A stretch of 64,000 nucleotides of DNA from Thermomonas sp. HDW16 (lineage in GTDB: Bacteria; Pseudomonadota; Gammaproteobacteria; Xanthomonadales; Xanthomonadaceae), in assembly GCF_011302915.1 (NCBI RefSeq), contig NZ_CP049872.1, forward strand, positions 2,666,001-2,730,000, in the 5' to 3' direction. Position numbers and translations under genes: made by a program. Below the pieces are notes generated by a model. It worked only from the letters and a program-made list of their open reading frames with translations. It was not told where the DNA came from and made no database searches. Of this stretch, positions 27,989 to 37,770 are shown one piece after another (position 1 is the first letter of the stretch; each line of letters starts with the position of its first letter).

Positions 27989-29479
27989 TCACAACCCCCT
28001 CGCCGCTTCCGCCACCGCGCGGAACAACGCACGCCCCTTGTTCATCGTCTCGTCCCACTCGGACTGCGGATCGGAGTCGTAGACGATGCCGGCACCGGCT
28101 TGTACGTGCAGGCGGCCGTCCTGGATCACCGCGGTGCGGATGGCGATCGCCGTATCGGCATCGCCATGCCAGCCGATGTAGCCAACCGCGCCGGAATAGA
28201 TGTTGCGCTTGACCGGTTCCAGCTCGCGGATGATCTGCAGCGCGCGGATCTTCGGTGCGCCGCTGACGGTGCCGGCGGGGAATGTCGCACGCAGCACGTC
28301 CATGTAACTCAACCCATCCTTCAGGCGGCCGGTGACCTCGCTGACGATGTGCATGACGTGGCTGTAGCGTTCGATCACGAACTGCTCGCCCACTTCCACC
28401 GTGCCCGGCTCGGACACGCGGCCGGCATCGTTGCGGCCCAGGTCGATCAGCATCAGGTGTTCGGCGCGTTCCTTCGGGTCGGCCAGCAGTTCGGCTTCCA
28501 GCGCGATGTCTTCTTCCACCGTCTTGCCGCGTGGGCGGGTGCCGGCGATGGGACGCACGGTGACGTCATCGCCCTGCAGGCGGACGAGGATTTCAGGCGA
28601 GGAACCGACCACCTGCGTCGCACCGGTATCGAGGAAATACATGTAGGGCGAGGGATTCATCGCCCGCAGCGCGCGGTACACATCCACCGGGCGCGCGCGG
28701 AACGGCACGCTCATGCGCTGGCTGAGCACCACCTGGAAGGCGTCGCCGGAAGCGATGTACTCCTTGCTGCGATGCACGGCATCGATGAAACCTTCGCGGG
28801 TGAAGCCGCTGACGAAATCGGCCTCGTCCAATGCGCTGCCGTGCAAGGTTTCCGGATACGGCGCGCCGCCGTGGCGCAGGCGATGGCTCAGCGCATCCAG
28901 CCGGCGATTGGCGCGTGCCCAGGCCTGCGGCTGGCGCGGATCGGCGTGCACGATCAGGTACAGCCGCCCCTTGAGGTTGTCGAAGACCGCCAGTTCCTCG
29001 CTGAGCATCAGCAGGATGTCGGGCGTGCCGAGTTCGTCCGGCAGCGGCGTGGCGCGCAGTTTCGGCTCGATGTATTCGATGCACTCGAAGCCGAACCAGC
29101 CGACCAGCCCGCCGGTAAAGCCGGGCAGGCCATCGAGCTTGGGCACGCGGTGTTCGCTGCGCAGGCGTTCGACTTCGGCCAGCGGGTCGTCGAGTTCGCG
29201 GGTTTCCACGATCTCGCCGTCTTCGCGCACGTGCAGCGTATGTCCATGCACCTCGTACACGCGGCGCGCGGGCAAGCCGATGATCGAATAACGGCCGAAG
29301 CGTTCGCCGCCTTCGACCGACTCGAACAGATAGGTATGCGGACCGTCGGCCAGTTTCAGGTAGACGGACAAGGGCGTATCGAGGTCGGAGAGGACCTCGC
29401 GCACGACGGGAATCAGGGTATGGCCGTCAGCGGCCAGCCGGTCAAAGGCGTGTTGGTCGAACTTCGCGGGGGTGATCAA
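27989..29479 (-). CDS. trpE: Anthranilate synthase component I
   Basis: 496-aa chorismate-using enzyme. Family marks: feedback site region [79 protein letters not shown] and [16 protein letters not shown]. The start is TTG at 29479: an in-frame stop lies just upstream, no ATG follows until deep in the protein, and AAGGA (29488-29492) sits 8 bases away. The start and ribosome-binding site lie inside a Trp-rich ORF (29442-29573), which may regulate it. Retained LxES-type motif suggests tryptophan feedback inhibition. Confidence 0.96.
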   Translation of the reverse strand: MITPAKFDQHAFDRLAADGHTLIPVVREVLSDLDTPLSVYLKLADGPHTYLFESVEGGERFGRYSIIGLPARRVYEVHGHTLHVREDGEIVETRELDDPLAEVERLRSEHRVPKLDGLPGFTGGLVGWFGFECIEYIEPKLRATPLPDELGTPDILLMLSEELAVFDNLKGRLYLIVHADPRQPQAWARANRRLDALSHRLRHGGAPYPETLHGSALDEADFVSGFTREGFIDAVHRSKEYIASGDAFQVVLSQRMSVPFRARPVDVYRALRAMNPSPYMYFLDTGATQVVGSSPEILVRLQGDDVTVRPIAGTRPRGKTVEEDIALEAELLADPKERAEHLMLIDLGRNDAGRVSEPGTVEVGEQFVIERYSHVMHIVSEVTGRLKDGLSYMDVLRATFPAGTVSGAPKIRALQIIRELEPVKRNIYSGAVGYIGWHGDADTAIAIRTAVIQDGRLHVQAGAGIVYDSDPQSEWDETMNKGRALFRAVAEAARGL

Positions 29480-29573
29480 GCGGGGCGTCCTTCATGGGCA
29501 TACGGGCGATCTGGGCGGCGGAATCTCGCCACCATCGCCAGCCATGTTCGAAAGACGGGTTCGCCCGATTCAT
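29442..29573 (-). CDS. Candidate Trp-rich leader peptide overlapping the trpE start
   Basis: 43-codon ORF with Trp at positions 12, 14 and 15 ([11 protein letters not shown]), three Trp in four codons, immediately ahead of trpE. Its ATG overlaps the stop of the lipid-kinase gene (ATGA) and its end overlaps trpE by 38 bp out of frame, covering the trpE Shine-Dalgarno and TTG. The TGGTGG codons form the 5' arm of a possible 7-bp hairpin (GGTGGCG / CGCCGCC). No U-run terminator follows before trpE, so classical transcription attenuation is not evident; stalling could instead gate trpE translation. It could be a chance ORF, since the frame is open far upstream. Confidence 0.4.
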   Translation of the reverse strand: MNRANPSFEHGWRWWRDSAAQIARMPMKDAPLDHPREVRPTRL

Positions 29574-30517
29574 GGCCCTACTGTAGCCGCGTTCCGGCGC
29601 AGCGGGCAATCGGCTGGCAGGTGCATGCGGATGCGGCCCGGCACGCATTCGATGCGGAAACGGGCGGATTTGACCGGCTCGCCGTCCAGGTTCAGCGTGA
29701 ACGGCTGCGCTGCTTCGATTTCCACCCATGGCACGGCCTTGCGCACCGCCACCTGCTCCAACATGGCGTTCTTGCCATCGGGCATCGCCGCGCCGACCGC
29801 CGAAAGCACTTCGCCTTGCAGCGGCAGGACGATGGTGACGTCCAGCAGGCCATCGTCCACCCAGGCATCCGGGCACAGCACCTGGCCGCCGCCGGCCTGG
29901 CGGCCATTGCCGATGCCCAGCGCGATGAACCCGCCCTCCCAATCCGCACCCGGACCGCGCATCCGCGCCTGTTGCGGCTGGATCTGGCCAAGCCGCGACA
30001 AGCCGGTCAACACATACGCCAGGCCGCCCAGCAGTTTCTTCAGGCCTTCATTGGTCTCGGCCGTGACCTGGGTGCCGAAGCCCCCGCTGGCCAGGTTGAC
30101 GACCCAATGCGAGCGGCCGTTGGCCTCCACCTTGAGCAAATCGATCGGCACCGCCGGCGTGTGCAGCAGGCGCAGTGCATCGCCAGGCTTGACCGGGATA
30201 TTGGCGGCGGTGGCGAAGTCGTTGGCCGTGCCCAGCGGAATCACCGCCAACGCGGGCAGCCGCTCGGCCGGCGCATCGCAATGCGCCAGCGCGGACGCGA
30301 CTTCGTTCAAGGTGCCATCGCCGCCACCGGCGATCACCGCATCGACGCCATCGGCGACCGCTTCGGCCACGTAGCGTTGCGCATCGCCGCCTTCCCAGGT
30401 GACGCGCACCTCCAGCCACACGCCCGCTTCGCGCATGCCGGTGACGGCCGCGCGCACGGCATCGTCGCCTGCGGATTTGCCGTTGAGGATCAGGCGCCAG
30501 TGCGGGGTTGAATCCAT
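29570..30517 (-). CDS. Diacylglycerol kinase-family lipid kinase (YegS-like)
   Basis: 315-aa protein of the DAGK_cat family. The nucleotide loop [10 protein letters not shown] lies at 64-73; [15 protein letters not shown] and a C-terminal [20 protein letters not shown] beta-sandwich match YegS/YtlR lipid kinases. Lipid substrate unknown. The stop TGA overlaps the start of the Trp-rich ORF. A 166-bp gap on the upstream side (30518-30683) separates it from rpe and may hold its promoter; I saw only a CTGTC/GACAG inverted repeat there (30561-30572). Confidence 0.88.
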   Translation of the reverse strand: MDSTPHWRLILNGKSAGDDAVRAAVTGMREAGVWLEVRVTWEGGDAQRYVAEAVADGVDAVIAGGGDGTLNEVASALAHCDAPAERLPALAVIPLGTANDFATAANIPVKPGDALRLLHTPAVPIDLLKVEANGRSHWVVNLASGGFGTQVTAETNEGLKKLLGGLAYVLTGLSRLGQIQPQQARMRGPGADWEGGFIALGIGNGRQAGGGQVLCPDAWVDDGLLDVTIVLPLQGEVLSAVGAAMPDGKNAMLEQVAVRKAVPWVEIEAAQPFTLNLDGEPVKSARFRIECVPGRIRMHLPADCPLRRNAATVGP

Positions 30518-30683
30518 GCCGCTAGGCTAACCGCTGCACATGAACGCGACTACACGCGATCTGTCACGACAGCGTCACGCAATGCCCGGAGCATGGAAGG
30601 CCATTGCAGGGACGATTGACGGGCAGGACGCCCAACCATTCCCCGGGCCGATGTCGCGCACCCCCTGCGGCGTCGGCTTTTTT

Positions 30684-31361
30684 TCAGCGCGCCGCGGCGA
30701 CCGCTGCCTTCATCTGCGCAACGATGCCGGCATAGTCCGGCTTGCCGAAGATCGCGCTGCCGGCGACGAAGGTATCAGCGCCCGCTTTCGCGATCTCGCC
30801 GATATTGTCCGGCTTCACCCCGCCGTCGATTTCCAGGCGGATCGGCCGGCCGCTGGCATCGATCATCGCCCGCACCTGGCGCAGCTTGTCCAGCGTGGAC
30901 GGGATGAAGGCCTGCCCGCCGAAGCCGGGGTTTACCGACATCAGCAGCACGTAGTCGATGTCGCCCAGCATGTAGTCCAGCACATCCAGCGACGTGGCCG
31001 GGTTGAACACCAGGCCCGCCTGGCAACCCAGCGACTTGATCAGCTGCACGCTGCGATGCACGTGCTTGCTGGCTTCGGGATGGAAGCTGATGTGGGTGGC
31101 GCCGGCGGCGGCGAAGTCCGGGATGATCCGGTCCACCGGCTCGACCATCAGGTGCACGTCGATCGGCGCGGTCACGCCGTGCTTGCGCAGCGCCTCGCAG
31201 ACCAGTGGGCCGATGGTGAGGTTGGGCACGTAGTGGTTGTCCATCACGTCGAAATGCACCCAGTCCGCGCCGGCGGCCAGCACGTTTTCCACTTCCTCGC
31301 CCAGCTTGGCGAAGTTGGCGGAGAGGATGGATGGGGCAATGACAGTGCTTTGCATGCTCAT
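30684..31361 (-). CDS. rpe: Ribulose-phosphate 3-epimerase
   Basis: 225-aa TIM-barrel epimerase of the pentose phosphate pathway. Marks: [34 protein letters not shown] (metal-binding His and Asp), [36 protein letters not shown] and [12 protein letters not shown]. Its ATG overlaps the stop of the DnaJ-domain gene (ATGA). rpe upstream of trp genes is a recurring gammaproteobacterial arrangement. Confidence 0.97.
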   Translation of the reverse strand: MSMQSTVIAPSILSANFAKLGEEVENVLAAGADWVHFDVMDNHYVPNLTIGPLVCEALRKHGVTAPIDVHLMVEPVDRIIPDFAAAGATHISFHPEASKHVHRSVQLIKSLGCQAGLVFNPATSLDVLDYMLGDIDYVLLMSVNPGFGGQAFIPSTLDKLRQVRAMIDASGRPIRLEIDGGVKPDNIGEIAKAGADTFVAGSAIFGKPDYAGIVAQMKAAVAAAR

Positions 31362-31687
31362 TTCTTCCGCAATTGTTGGATGCGGTCATAGGCCGCATTG
31401 ATCTCGCGCGCCTTGTCCTCGGCCTGCTTCTGCAGCTCCGGTGCCGCACCGGCCACGCGATCCGGGTGGTATTGCGAAATCAGCCGGCGATAGGCCTGTT
31501 CGATCTCGGCGTCGCTGGCCTCGCTGGTCAGCCCGAACACGCGGTAGGGATTGTCGCGGGTGGTCTTCAGCCAGTCGGCATCGAAGGCATGGCCGATCAA
31601 CAGGCCCAGCAGGCCACCCGCCGGATGCCGCAGCAGCAGCCAACCGGCGATCAGGCCGAAGAATTTGCCGTACCAGCGTCGTGTCAT
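31358..31687 (-). CDS. Membrane-anchored J-domain protein
   Basis: 109-aa protein with a glycine-rich hydrophobic N-terminus ([20 protein letters not shown], one membrane segment) and a C-terminal J domain with the HPD motif at 74-76 ([10 protein letters not shown]), the site that stimulates Hsp70 ATPase. Much shorter than DjlA and lacking its TerB domain. It should recruit DnaK to the membrane; client unknown. It heads the long minus-strand run and is coupled to rpe by ATGA. It is divergent from purC, 70 bp away. Confidence 0.82.
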   Translation of the reverse strand: MTRRWYGKFFGLIAGWLLLRHPAGGLLGLLIGHAFDADWLKTTRDNPYRVFGLTSEASDAEIEQAYRRLISQYHPDRVAGAAPELQKQAEDKAREINAAYDRIQQLRKK

Positions 31688-31757
31688 GCCGTCAGTTTAC
31701 AGGGCGCGGGGCGGCGTCCGGCCTTAAACTAGGCATCCCTCGATTTTCCCGATGCGC

Positions 31758-32654
31758 ATGGCCACCACCCTGCTCCAGTCCGACCTGCCCGGCCTGAACC
31801 TGATCCACCGCGGCAAGGTCCGCGATGTGTTCGATCTGGGTGATGGTCATCTGTTGATGGTCGCCACCGACCGCCTGAGCGCGTTCGACGTGGTGCTGCC
31901 GGATCCGATCCCCGGCAAGGGCGAGATGCTCTGCCAGATCAGCAATTTCTGGTTCGACAAGACCGCGCACATCATCGACAACCACCTGACCGGGATCGAT
32001 GTCGCATCCGTATTGCCCGTGGGCGTGGATCCCGCGCTGTATGCCAAGCGCGCAGTGGTGACCAGGAAGCTGACCCCGGTGCCGGTGGAATGCATCGCGC
32101 GTGGCTACATCATCGGCAGCGGCTGGAAGGACTACCGGCGCACGGGCGCAATCAGCGGCATCACCTTGCCCGAAGACCTGCAGCAGGCGCAGCAGCTGCC
32201 GCAGCCGATCTTCACGCCATCGACCAAGGCCGCGGTGGGCGACCACGACGAGAACATCGATTTCGCCACCGCGGTGAACCTGGTTGGCCGCGAGCGCGCG
32301 GAACAGGTGCGCGATGCCACGCTGGCGCTATACGCCTTCGCCCGCGACTACGCAGCGCAGCGCGGGATCATCCTGGCCGACACCAAGTTCGAATTCGGCA
32401 CCGATGCCGACGGCAAGCTGTACGTGATGGACGAGATGTTCACCCCGGACTCCAGCCGCTACTGGCCGGCCGACGAATACCAGGTCGGCACCAGCCCGCC
32501 GAGCTACGACAAGCAGTTCGTGCGCGACTACCTGGAAACCCTTGACTGGAACAAGACTGCTCCCGGCCCGCGCCTGCCGGCGGAAGTCATCGAGAAGACC
32601 CGTGCGAAGTACGCCGAGGCATTGGAGAAGCTGGCCGGAATCTCGGTCGACTGA
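31758..32654 (+). CDS. purC: Phosphoribosylaminoimidazole-succinocarboxamide synthase (SAICAR synthetase)
   Basis: 298-aa purine-synthesis ligase of the larger, yeast-like class. Signatures: [67 protein letters not shown] and [21 protein letters not shown]. Two in-frame ATGs occur (31752 and 31758); the second gives [12 protein letters not shown], the usual start in xanthomonads. It is monocistronic or shared with the short protein 49 bp downstream. Confidence 0.95.
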   Translation: MATTLLQSDLPGLNLIHRGKVRDVFDLGDGHLLMVATDRLSAFDVVLPDPIPGKGEMLCQISNFWFDKTAHIIDNHLTGIDVASVLPVGVDPALYAKRAVVTRKLTPVPVECIARGYIIGSGWKDYRRTGAISGITLPEDLQQAQQLPQPIFTPSTKAAVGDHDENIDFATAVNLVGRERAEQVRDATLALYAFARDYAAQRGIILADTKFEFGTDADGKLYVMDEMFTPDSSRYWPADEYQVGTSPPSYDKQFVRDYLETLDWNKTAPGPRLPAEVIEKTRAKYAEALEKLAGISVD

Positions 32655-32703
32655 GCCCCCGCCTACCACGCTGCGCTATGCTCGCCGCACGACTACGGGG
32701 GCA

Positions 32704-33201
32704 ATGGCACAGCGCATGAACACGACGGCGGAACGGCCCATCGACCAGTGGTTCGCCCATTACTCGGGCGACCACCAGAACGTCATGAACCAACGCATCC
32801 ACGTGATCGCGGTGCCGTTGATCCTGTGGAGCGTGATTGGCCTGCTGTGGTGCATCCCGGTGGTCGGCGATTACTTCCGGCCCGGCTTGTGGGCGGCGCT
32901 CGCGATGTTCCTGGCGTGGATGTTCTATTACCGCGCCTCGCGCGCGATCGGCTTCGGCATGCTGGCGATCTTCGTGGCGATGGCATGGCTGACCCGCTGG
33001 CTGCACGACCTGTACGGCACGCCCGGCCTGTTCAAGCTCGCGCTGGGCGTGTTCATCGTCGCCTGGATCGCCCAGTTCATCGGCCACAGCAAGCTGTACG
33101 AAGGCAAGAAGCCGAGCTTCTTCACCGACCTCAAGTACCTGTTGATCGGCCCGGCCTGGGTGCTGGCGAAGCTGTATCGCAAGCTCGGTTGGTCGTGGTG
33201 A
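32704..33201 (+). CDS. Mpo1-like (DUF962) membrane protein
   Basis: 165-aa membrane protein with about four hydrophobic segments (VIAVPLILWSVIGLLWCIP, LWAALAMFLAWMFYYRA, GFGMLAIFVAMAWLTRW, KLALGVFIVAWIAQFIGH) and the family opening DQWFAHYSGDHQNVMNQRIHV. Yeast Mpo1 of this family is an Fe(II) dioxygenase in alpha-oxidation of 2-hydroxy fatty acids; the conserved His residues are visible (HYSGDH, RIHV, GHSK). Activity here is not established. GGGGG lies three bases before the ATG at 32704. Confidence 0.83.
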   Translation: MAQRMNTTAERPIDQWFAHYSGDHQNVMNQRIHVIAVPLILWSVIGLLWCIPVVGDYFRPGLWAALAMFLAWMFYYRASRAIGFGMLAIFVAMAWLTRWLHDLYGTPGLFKLALGVFIVAWIAQFIGHSKLYEGKKPSFFTDLKYLLIGPAWVLAKLYRKLGWSW

Positions 33202-33211
33202 ATCGAGCTGG

Positions 33212-33240
33212 AGAAGCGAAGGGGGCTGGCATTCGCTTCT
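33212..33240. terminator. Hairpin between convergent genes
   Basis: 9-bp stem AGAAGCGAA / TTCGCTTCT with an 11-nt loop in the 47-bp gap between the convergent Mpo1-like gene and the epimerase gene. No T-run longer than two follows, so termination strength is uncertain. Confidence 0.45.
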
Positions 33241-33248
33241 GCCGGTGA

Positions 33249-34124
33249 TCAGTCGCGAATCGTCACGGGGCTCTCGAACATCCGCGCTTCCGGCTGGAAC
33301 AGCCGTGGCGCATACGCGAAATCCCGCCGCGCCGGCCCAAGGTCGAAGGCCAGATCCTGGCGCATGCGTTCCACTGCGGCGGCGGTGATACCCAGTGCGA
33401 TGCCGCGCGCCTGCGCCGTCTTCAACGCCAGCTGGAACAGCGGCATCGGCAATTCGTGCAGCGCCGGCGGTGGCTGCAGGCTGGCCAGCACGCGTTGCAC
33501 CATCTCGCGATACGGCAGCGCTTCGCCACCAGGCAGGTCGTAGCTGCGGCCATGAGTGGCGGTAGCGGTGCAGGCCGCGAATGCCGCGGCGGCCAGATCC
33601 TGCACATGCACCGGCTGGCGCAGGCCATCGCTGTGTCGCGGCAAGATGAAACGGCCCCAGCGCTGCGCCAGCTGGACGATCCGGGTCAGCGTGGCATCGC
33701 GACCGGCACCGTAGACCAATGTCGGTCGCAACATCGTCGCATTCGCTCCACGTTGTTCCGACTGCGAGAACAGTGCCGCTTCCGCGCCCAACAGACGACG
33801 CGCGACATCGCGCTCATCGCCATCATCGGAACCGTGTTTGGTCGCGGCACTGGTGGAACCGAACGCGACCACGCGTGATGCACGGATCGACGCATTCGCA
33901 TGCCAGCGCGCGAACATATCCAGTGGGCCGCAGCTGAAGATCGCTTCCACCGACTCCGGCAGGTCGCGCACGCCGGAAAAATCGCCCTGCAGCCAGTGCC
34001 GCCCGGGCGAATCCGAACGCACCTGCCGGGACACCGCAAACACGCGCCAACCGGCATCGTTCAGGCGTTCCAGCAAGGGCGTGCCGATCTGCCCGCTGGC
34101 GCCGAACACCAGCGCCCGCTTCAT
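33249..34124 (-). CDS. NAD(P)-dependent epimerase/dehydratase-like SDR protein
   Basis: 291-aa extended-SDR protein. The Rossmann loop is FGASGQIGTPLL (GxxGxxG) near the N-terminus; VVAFGSTSAATKHGSDDGDE occupies the active-site Ser region and PTLVYGAGRD the substrate strand, but the usual YxxxK motif is not clearly visible, so it may bind nucleotide without dehydrogenase activity. Its ATG overlaps the nhaA stop (ATGA). A longer in-frame extension into nhaA is rejected. Confidence 0.75.
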   Translation of the reverse strand: MKRALVFGASGQIGTPLLERLNDAGWRVFAVSRQVRSDSPGRHWLQGDFSGVRDLPESVEAIFSCGPLDMFARWHANASIRASRVVAFGSTSAATKHGSDDGDERDVARRLLGAEAALFSQSEQRGANATMLRPTLVYGAGRDATLTRIVQLAQRWGRFILPRHSDGLRQPVHVQDLAAAAFAACTATATHGRSYDLPGGEALPYREMVQRVLASLQPPPALHELPMPLFQLALKTAQARGIALGITAAAVERMRQDLAFDLGPARRDFAYAPRLFQPEARMFESPVTIRD

Positions 34125-35341
34125 GCGCGGGCGTTCTTCGGCAGCACCAGCCGCAACCAGCCCAATCCCAGCAGCGCGGCCACAACCGAGGCCATCAACA
34201 CGCCGATCACGCTTTCGGTGTAGTGCAGCGGCGATGCGGTGAACGCCAGCGAGCCGATGAACAGGCTCATGGTGAAACCGATGCCGCACAACAGGCCAAG
34301 GCCGATCATCGCGCGAAGGTCCATGCCATCGGGGAACCGCGCCAGGCCCGTGGCCCGCATCAGCAAGGCCGCGCCGACGATGCCGATCGGCTTGCCCAGC
34401 ACCAGACCCAGCGCGATACCGGCGGGCAGCGGTTGCAGCAAGTCGTCCAGCTTGAGGCCGCCCAAGGCGAGACCGGCATTGGCGAAGGCGAACACCGGCA
34501 GGATCAGGTAGGCCACCCACGGATGCAGTGCGTGCTCGAGAGTTTCAAGCGGCGAATGCTCGGTGGCGTCGTCGATGGTGTTGTTCTTGTCGTAGTGCGG
34601 GATCAGCAAGCCGGTGACCACGCCCGCCAAGGTGGCGTGCACGCCCGACTTCAGCACGCAGATCCACAGCACCACGCCCAGCAGCAAATACGGCGTAAGC
34701 GCGGTGACGCCGCGGCGGTTGAGCAGGATCATGCCGGCGATCGCCACGCCAGCCCAGCCCAGCGCCACCCACGACATGCCATGCGAATAGAACACGGCGA
34801 TGATGATGATCGCGATCAGGTCGTCGACGACTGCAATGGTCGACAGCAGCAGCTTCATCCCCAGCGGCACGCGCGAACCCAGCAAGGCCAGGATGCCCAG
34901 CGCGAAGGCGATGTCGGTGGCGGTGGGGATCGCCCAGCCGCGCATGGAATCGGCATCGCCGCGATTGAGCCACCAGAACAGCAGCGCCGGCACCAGCACG
35001 CCGGCCGCGGCGCACACCATCGGCAGGATCAACTGTTCCTTGCTGGACAGCTGGCCGGACAGCGCCTCTCGCTTGATCTCCAGCGCCACCAGCAGGAAGA
35101 ACACCGCCATCAGGCCGTCGTTGATCCACAGCAGCAGCGGCTTGGCGATCTCCAGCGCGCCGATTTTCACCGCCACTGGCAGGTCGCGGAAACCCTCGTA
35201 GGCGCCCTCGAACATGGAGTTCGCGCAGAACAGCGCCAGGATCGAGGCCAGGATCAACAGGATGCCGCCCGATGCCTCCAGGCGCAGGAAGTTGGCGAGT
35301 GCGCGACGCGCGCGGCCGAGGAGTGGGGCTTTGGATGTCAT
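34121..35341 (-). CDS. nhaA: Na+/H+ antiporter NhaA
   Basis: 406-aa inner-membrane antiporter with about twelve transmembrane segments. The ion-binding pair is the double Asp in STIAVVDDLIAIIIIAVFY; TDIAFALGILALLG and NDGLMAVFFLLVALEIKREA are family signatures. The frame starts with a GTG at 35344, but the adjacent ATG at 35341 is the likelier start. It exports Na+ or Li+ for H+ at alkaline pH. Coupled to the epimerase-like gene. Confidence 0.95.
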   Translation of the reverse strand: MTSKAPLLGRARRALANFLRLEASGGILLILASILALFCANSMFEGAYEGFRDLPVAVKIGALEIAKPLLLWINDGLMAVFFLLVALEIKREALSGQLSSKEQLILPMVCAAAGVLVPALLFWWLNRGDADSMRGWAIPTATDIAFALGILALLGSRVPLGMKLLLSTIAVVDDLIAIIIIAVFYSHGMSWVALGWAGVAIAGMILLNRRGVTALTPYLLLGVVLWICVLKSGVHATLAGVVTGLLIPHYDKNNTIDDATEHSPLETLEHALHPWVAYLILPVFAFANAGLALGGLKLDDLLQPLPAGIALGLVLGKPIGIVGAALLMRATGLARFPDGMDLRAMIGLGLLCGIGFTMSLFIGSLAFTASPLHYTESVIGVLMASVVAALLGLGWLRLVLPKNARA

Positions 35342-35385
35342 CACCCCCAGTATAAATGCCGCTGCATGCAGCCTGCGTCAGCCGA

Positions 35386-36021
35386 TCAGGAACAACCTTC
35401 GACGTAATCGACTTCCGGCAGCAGGCCAACGCGCCATTCGGTGACGATGCCCTGCGCATCGGTTTCGAACACCAGCTTCGTGGCCGCAACACCGCTGGCC
35501 GCGATCGACAGGTACTTGCCGTCGGTGTACTTGTGTGGCGATGCCTTCAACGCATGGTTGTACAGGGCCTGCAGCTGCGCCTCGCGCATGCCGACTTTGC
35601 CGCCGCCCGGCGCCACGTACTTCGTGCTTTCAGTGCCGAAACGGGCGAACTTGCCGTCGCTGATCATGAAAGCGAACTCGGCCGGCGCCTTCACCCAGGC
35701 CGGCGTCATGAAATAGCAGCTTGCGTTGTAGTCCTTGCCGACCTCCTTCAATTCGCCACCCCAGGCCTTGCCCATGTCGGCGGCGAGGGTGCCGAACTTG
35801 ATGTCGCCATACCCGGCGAAGGTAGCCATGCCAAGATCGCCATCGGGCGTCGCCGCAGGCGCGGTGGGCGCTGGCACTTCTGCCGCGACCGGCGGCGGAG
35901 ATACGGGCGGCGTTGCACCCGCGACATCAGCCGGCACTTCGTTTTCCGTTGTCGTCGACGCATGTTCGGCCGTGCAGGCGCCGAGCGCGACGATGAGGGT
36001 GATGGACAGCAGCTTGCGCAT
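35386..36021 (-). CDS. Putative lipoprotein of unknown function
   Basis: 211-aa protein with signal peptide MRKLLSITLIVALGAC (lipobox LGAC, Cys16), a Pro/Ala/Thr-rich linker (~20-60) and a globular part with two cysteines (SCYFMTP ... VEGC) that may pair. No named domain recognised. It stands alone between nhaA (44 bp downstream) and the broken small gene. Confidence 0.78.
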   Translation of the reverse strand: MRKLLSITLIVALGACTAEHASTTTENEVPADVAGATPPVSPPPVAAEVPAPTAPAATPDGDLGMATFAGYGDIKFGTLAADMGKAWGGELKEVGKDYNASCYFMTPAWVKAPAEFAFMISDGKFARFGTESTKYVAPGGGKVGMREAQLQALYNHALKASPHKYTDGKYLSIAASGVAATKLVFETDAQGIVTEWRVGLLPEVDYVEGCS

Positions 36022-36174
36022 CGGGGGGACTCCGTTGGTTCGCGTTGCCCTGCAGTCTCGCCATCGCGGGTGAAGGTTTCGCGAATGCGTGCAATCCGAT
36101 GCGGCGGCGCCTGCGCGTCATGCCAGCGACATCCACGCCGGCTAGCCTGCCCGCAACTCGAAGAAGGCATCGTC

Positions 36175-36409
36175 ATGCTGCTCAACAAGACCGCACTCGC
36201 GCGAAGCCCTGCAAGCCGGCTCCAGCGCCGGATTGAGCCTGCCGGAACGCCGCATCCTGATCATGACCGACGGCAAGCGCAGCTTGAACGAGGTGATGGC
36301 CCTGCTCGGCGAAGTGCTGCCAGAGGATCTGCTGCATCGACTCGATGTCGCCGCATGCCGCACGCCGGAGCGCATGCCGGCCCCACAGTTGAAAGTGGTC
36401 GGCGGCTGA
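36175..36409 (+). pseudogene. Small gene broken by an apparent 2-bp deletion
   Basis: The ATG at 36175 (after GAAGGCATCGTC) starts MLLNKTALAR and then leaves frame; from 36200 a different frame reads REALQAGSSAGLSLPERRIL, continues through ILIMTDGKRSLNEVMALLGE and ends at TGA 36407-36409. Joining the two gives a continuous TALAREALQAG, as if CG were lost from a CGCGCG run at about 36199-36203. The restored product would be about 78 aa with no known domain. It may be a real lesion, programmed frameshifting or a sequencing error. The downstream part contains an internal ATG (36260). Confidence 0.55.
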
Positions 36410-36422
36410 GCCGCCGGCCACC

Positions 36423-37712
36423 TTACCCGGCGAAATTCTTGCGCAACCCTTCCCAGCACGCCTGGTAATCGCGCTGGCGATGCGCCGCATCCATCGCCAC
36501 GCGCGTGGGCCGGATCACATTGCGGGTTTCGAACATGAAGGCCATCGTGTTGACGATGTAGTCCGGCTTCGACGTATCCGCATTGCTGGCCTTGTCGAAG
36601 GTCGCCGCATCCGGGCCATGCCCGGTCATGCAGTTGTGCAACGAGCAGCCACCAGGCGCAAAACCCTCGGCCTTGGCGTCGTATTCGCCATGCACCAGGC
36701 CCATGAACTCGCTGGCGATATTGCGGTGGAACCACGGCGGGCGGAACGTGTCCTGCGCCACCAGCACGCGCGGCGGGAAGATCGCGAAATCCATGTTGCC
36801 GACGCCGGGCGTATCCGTCGGCGAGGTCAGCACCAGGAAGATCGACGGATCCGGATGGTCGTAGCTGATCGAGCCGATCGTGTTGAACAGGCGCAGGTCG
36901 TACTTGTACGGCACGTGGTTGCCGTGCCAGCCGACCACGTCCAGCGGCGAATGGCCGATATCGGCGCGCCACAGATGGCCCTGGAACTTGGCGAGCAGCT
37001 CGAATTCGCCTTCGATGTCCTCGAAGGCGGCATTCGGGGTGAGGAAATCGCGCGGATTGGCCAGGCCATTGCTGCCGATCGGGCCCAGGTCCGGAATGCG
37101 CATGAACGCGCCGAAGTTCTCGCAGACGTAGCCGCGCGCTTCGCCATCGGGCAGTGCGACGCGGAAACGGATGCCGCGCGGGATCACCGCGATCTCCTGT
37201 GGTTCGACATCGAGCACGCCAAGTTCGGTTTCGATATGCAAACGGCCCTGCTGCGGGACGATCAACAACTCGCCGTCGGCATCGTAGAAATAGCGGCCCT
37301 GCATGTCGCGGTTGGCCGCATACATATGGATGCCGATGCCGGATTGCGAGGCCGGCGAACCGTTACCCGCCATGGTGACCAGGCCATCGACGAAATCCGT
37401 CGGCGCCTGCGGCATCGGCAGCGGACTCCAGCGCAACTGGTCGGGCGTGATCGGGCCGGTATCGAACTCGTTGGTCAGCGTGGCGTGTTCCACCAGCGAG
37501 AACGATCCGTGCATCGCCGCCGGACGGATCCGGTACAACCAGCTACGACGGTTGCTATGGCGCGGCGCGGTGAACGCGGTACCGCTGAGTTGCTCCGCAT
37601 ACAGGCCATGCGCCACGCGTTGCGGCGAATTGCGGCCCTCAGGCAAGGTGCCGGGCAGCGCTTCGCTGGCGAACTCGTTGCCGAAACCACTCTGGTAACC
37701 GTTCGATTGCAT
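36423..37712 (-). CDS. hmgA: Homogentisate 1,2-dioxygenase
   Basis: 429-aa Fe(II) ring-cleaving dioxygenase making maleylacetoacetate. Marks: [19 protein letters not shown] start, FDFLTPN-like region [14 protein letters not shown], the iron-binding [15 protein letters not shown] and [18 protein letters not shown]. It lies 58 bp downstream of hppD on the same strand; no separate promoter palindrome was found in the gap, so it should be read from the hppD promoter. Confidence 0.96.
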   Translation of the reverse strand: MQSNGYQSGFGNEFASEALPGTLPEGRNSPQRVAHGLYAEQLSGTAFTAPRHSNRRSWLYRIRPAAMHGSFSLVEHATLTNEFDTGPITPDQLRWSPLPMPQAPTDFVDGLVTMAGNGSPASQSGIGIHMYAANRDMQGRYFYDADGELLIVPQQGRLHIETELGVLDVEPQEIAVIPRGIRFRVALPDGEARGYVCENFGAFMRIPDLGPIGSNGLANPRDFLTPNAAFEDIEGEFELLAKFQGHLWRADIGHSPLDVVGWHGNHVPYKYDLRLFNTIGSISYDHPDPSIFLVLTSPTDTPGVGNMDFAIFPPRVLVAQDTFRPPWFHRNIASEFMGLVHGEYDAKAEGFAPGGCSLHNCMTGHGPDAATFDKASNADTSKPDYIVNTMAFMFETRNVIRPTRVAMDAAHRQRDYQACWEGLRKNFAG

Positions 37713-37770
37713 CGGAAGTCCGTTAGGTGGGCTTTGCCCACCGATTATGCGGTGACGGTTGGCGCTTGGT

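Noticed and set aside
27950..30511. Long plus-strand open frame opposite trpE and the lipid kinase gene
   Set aside because: Shadow frame; composition biased to His, Ala, Arg and Gln without motifs.
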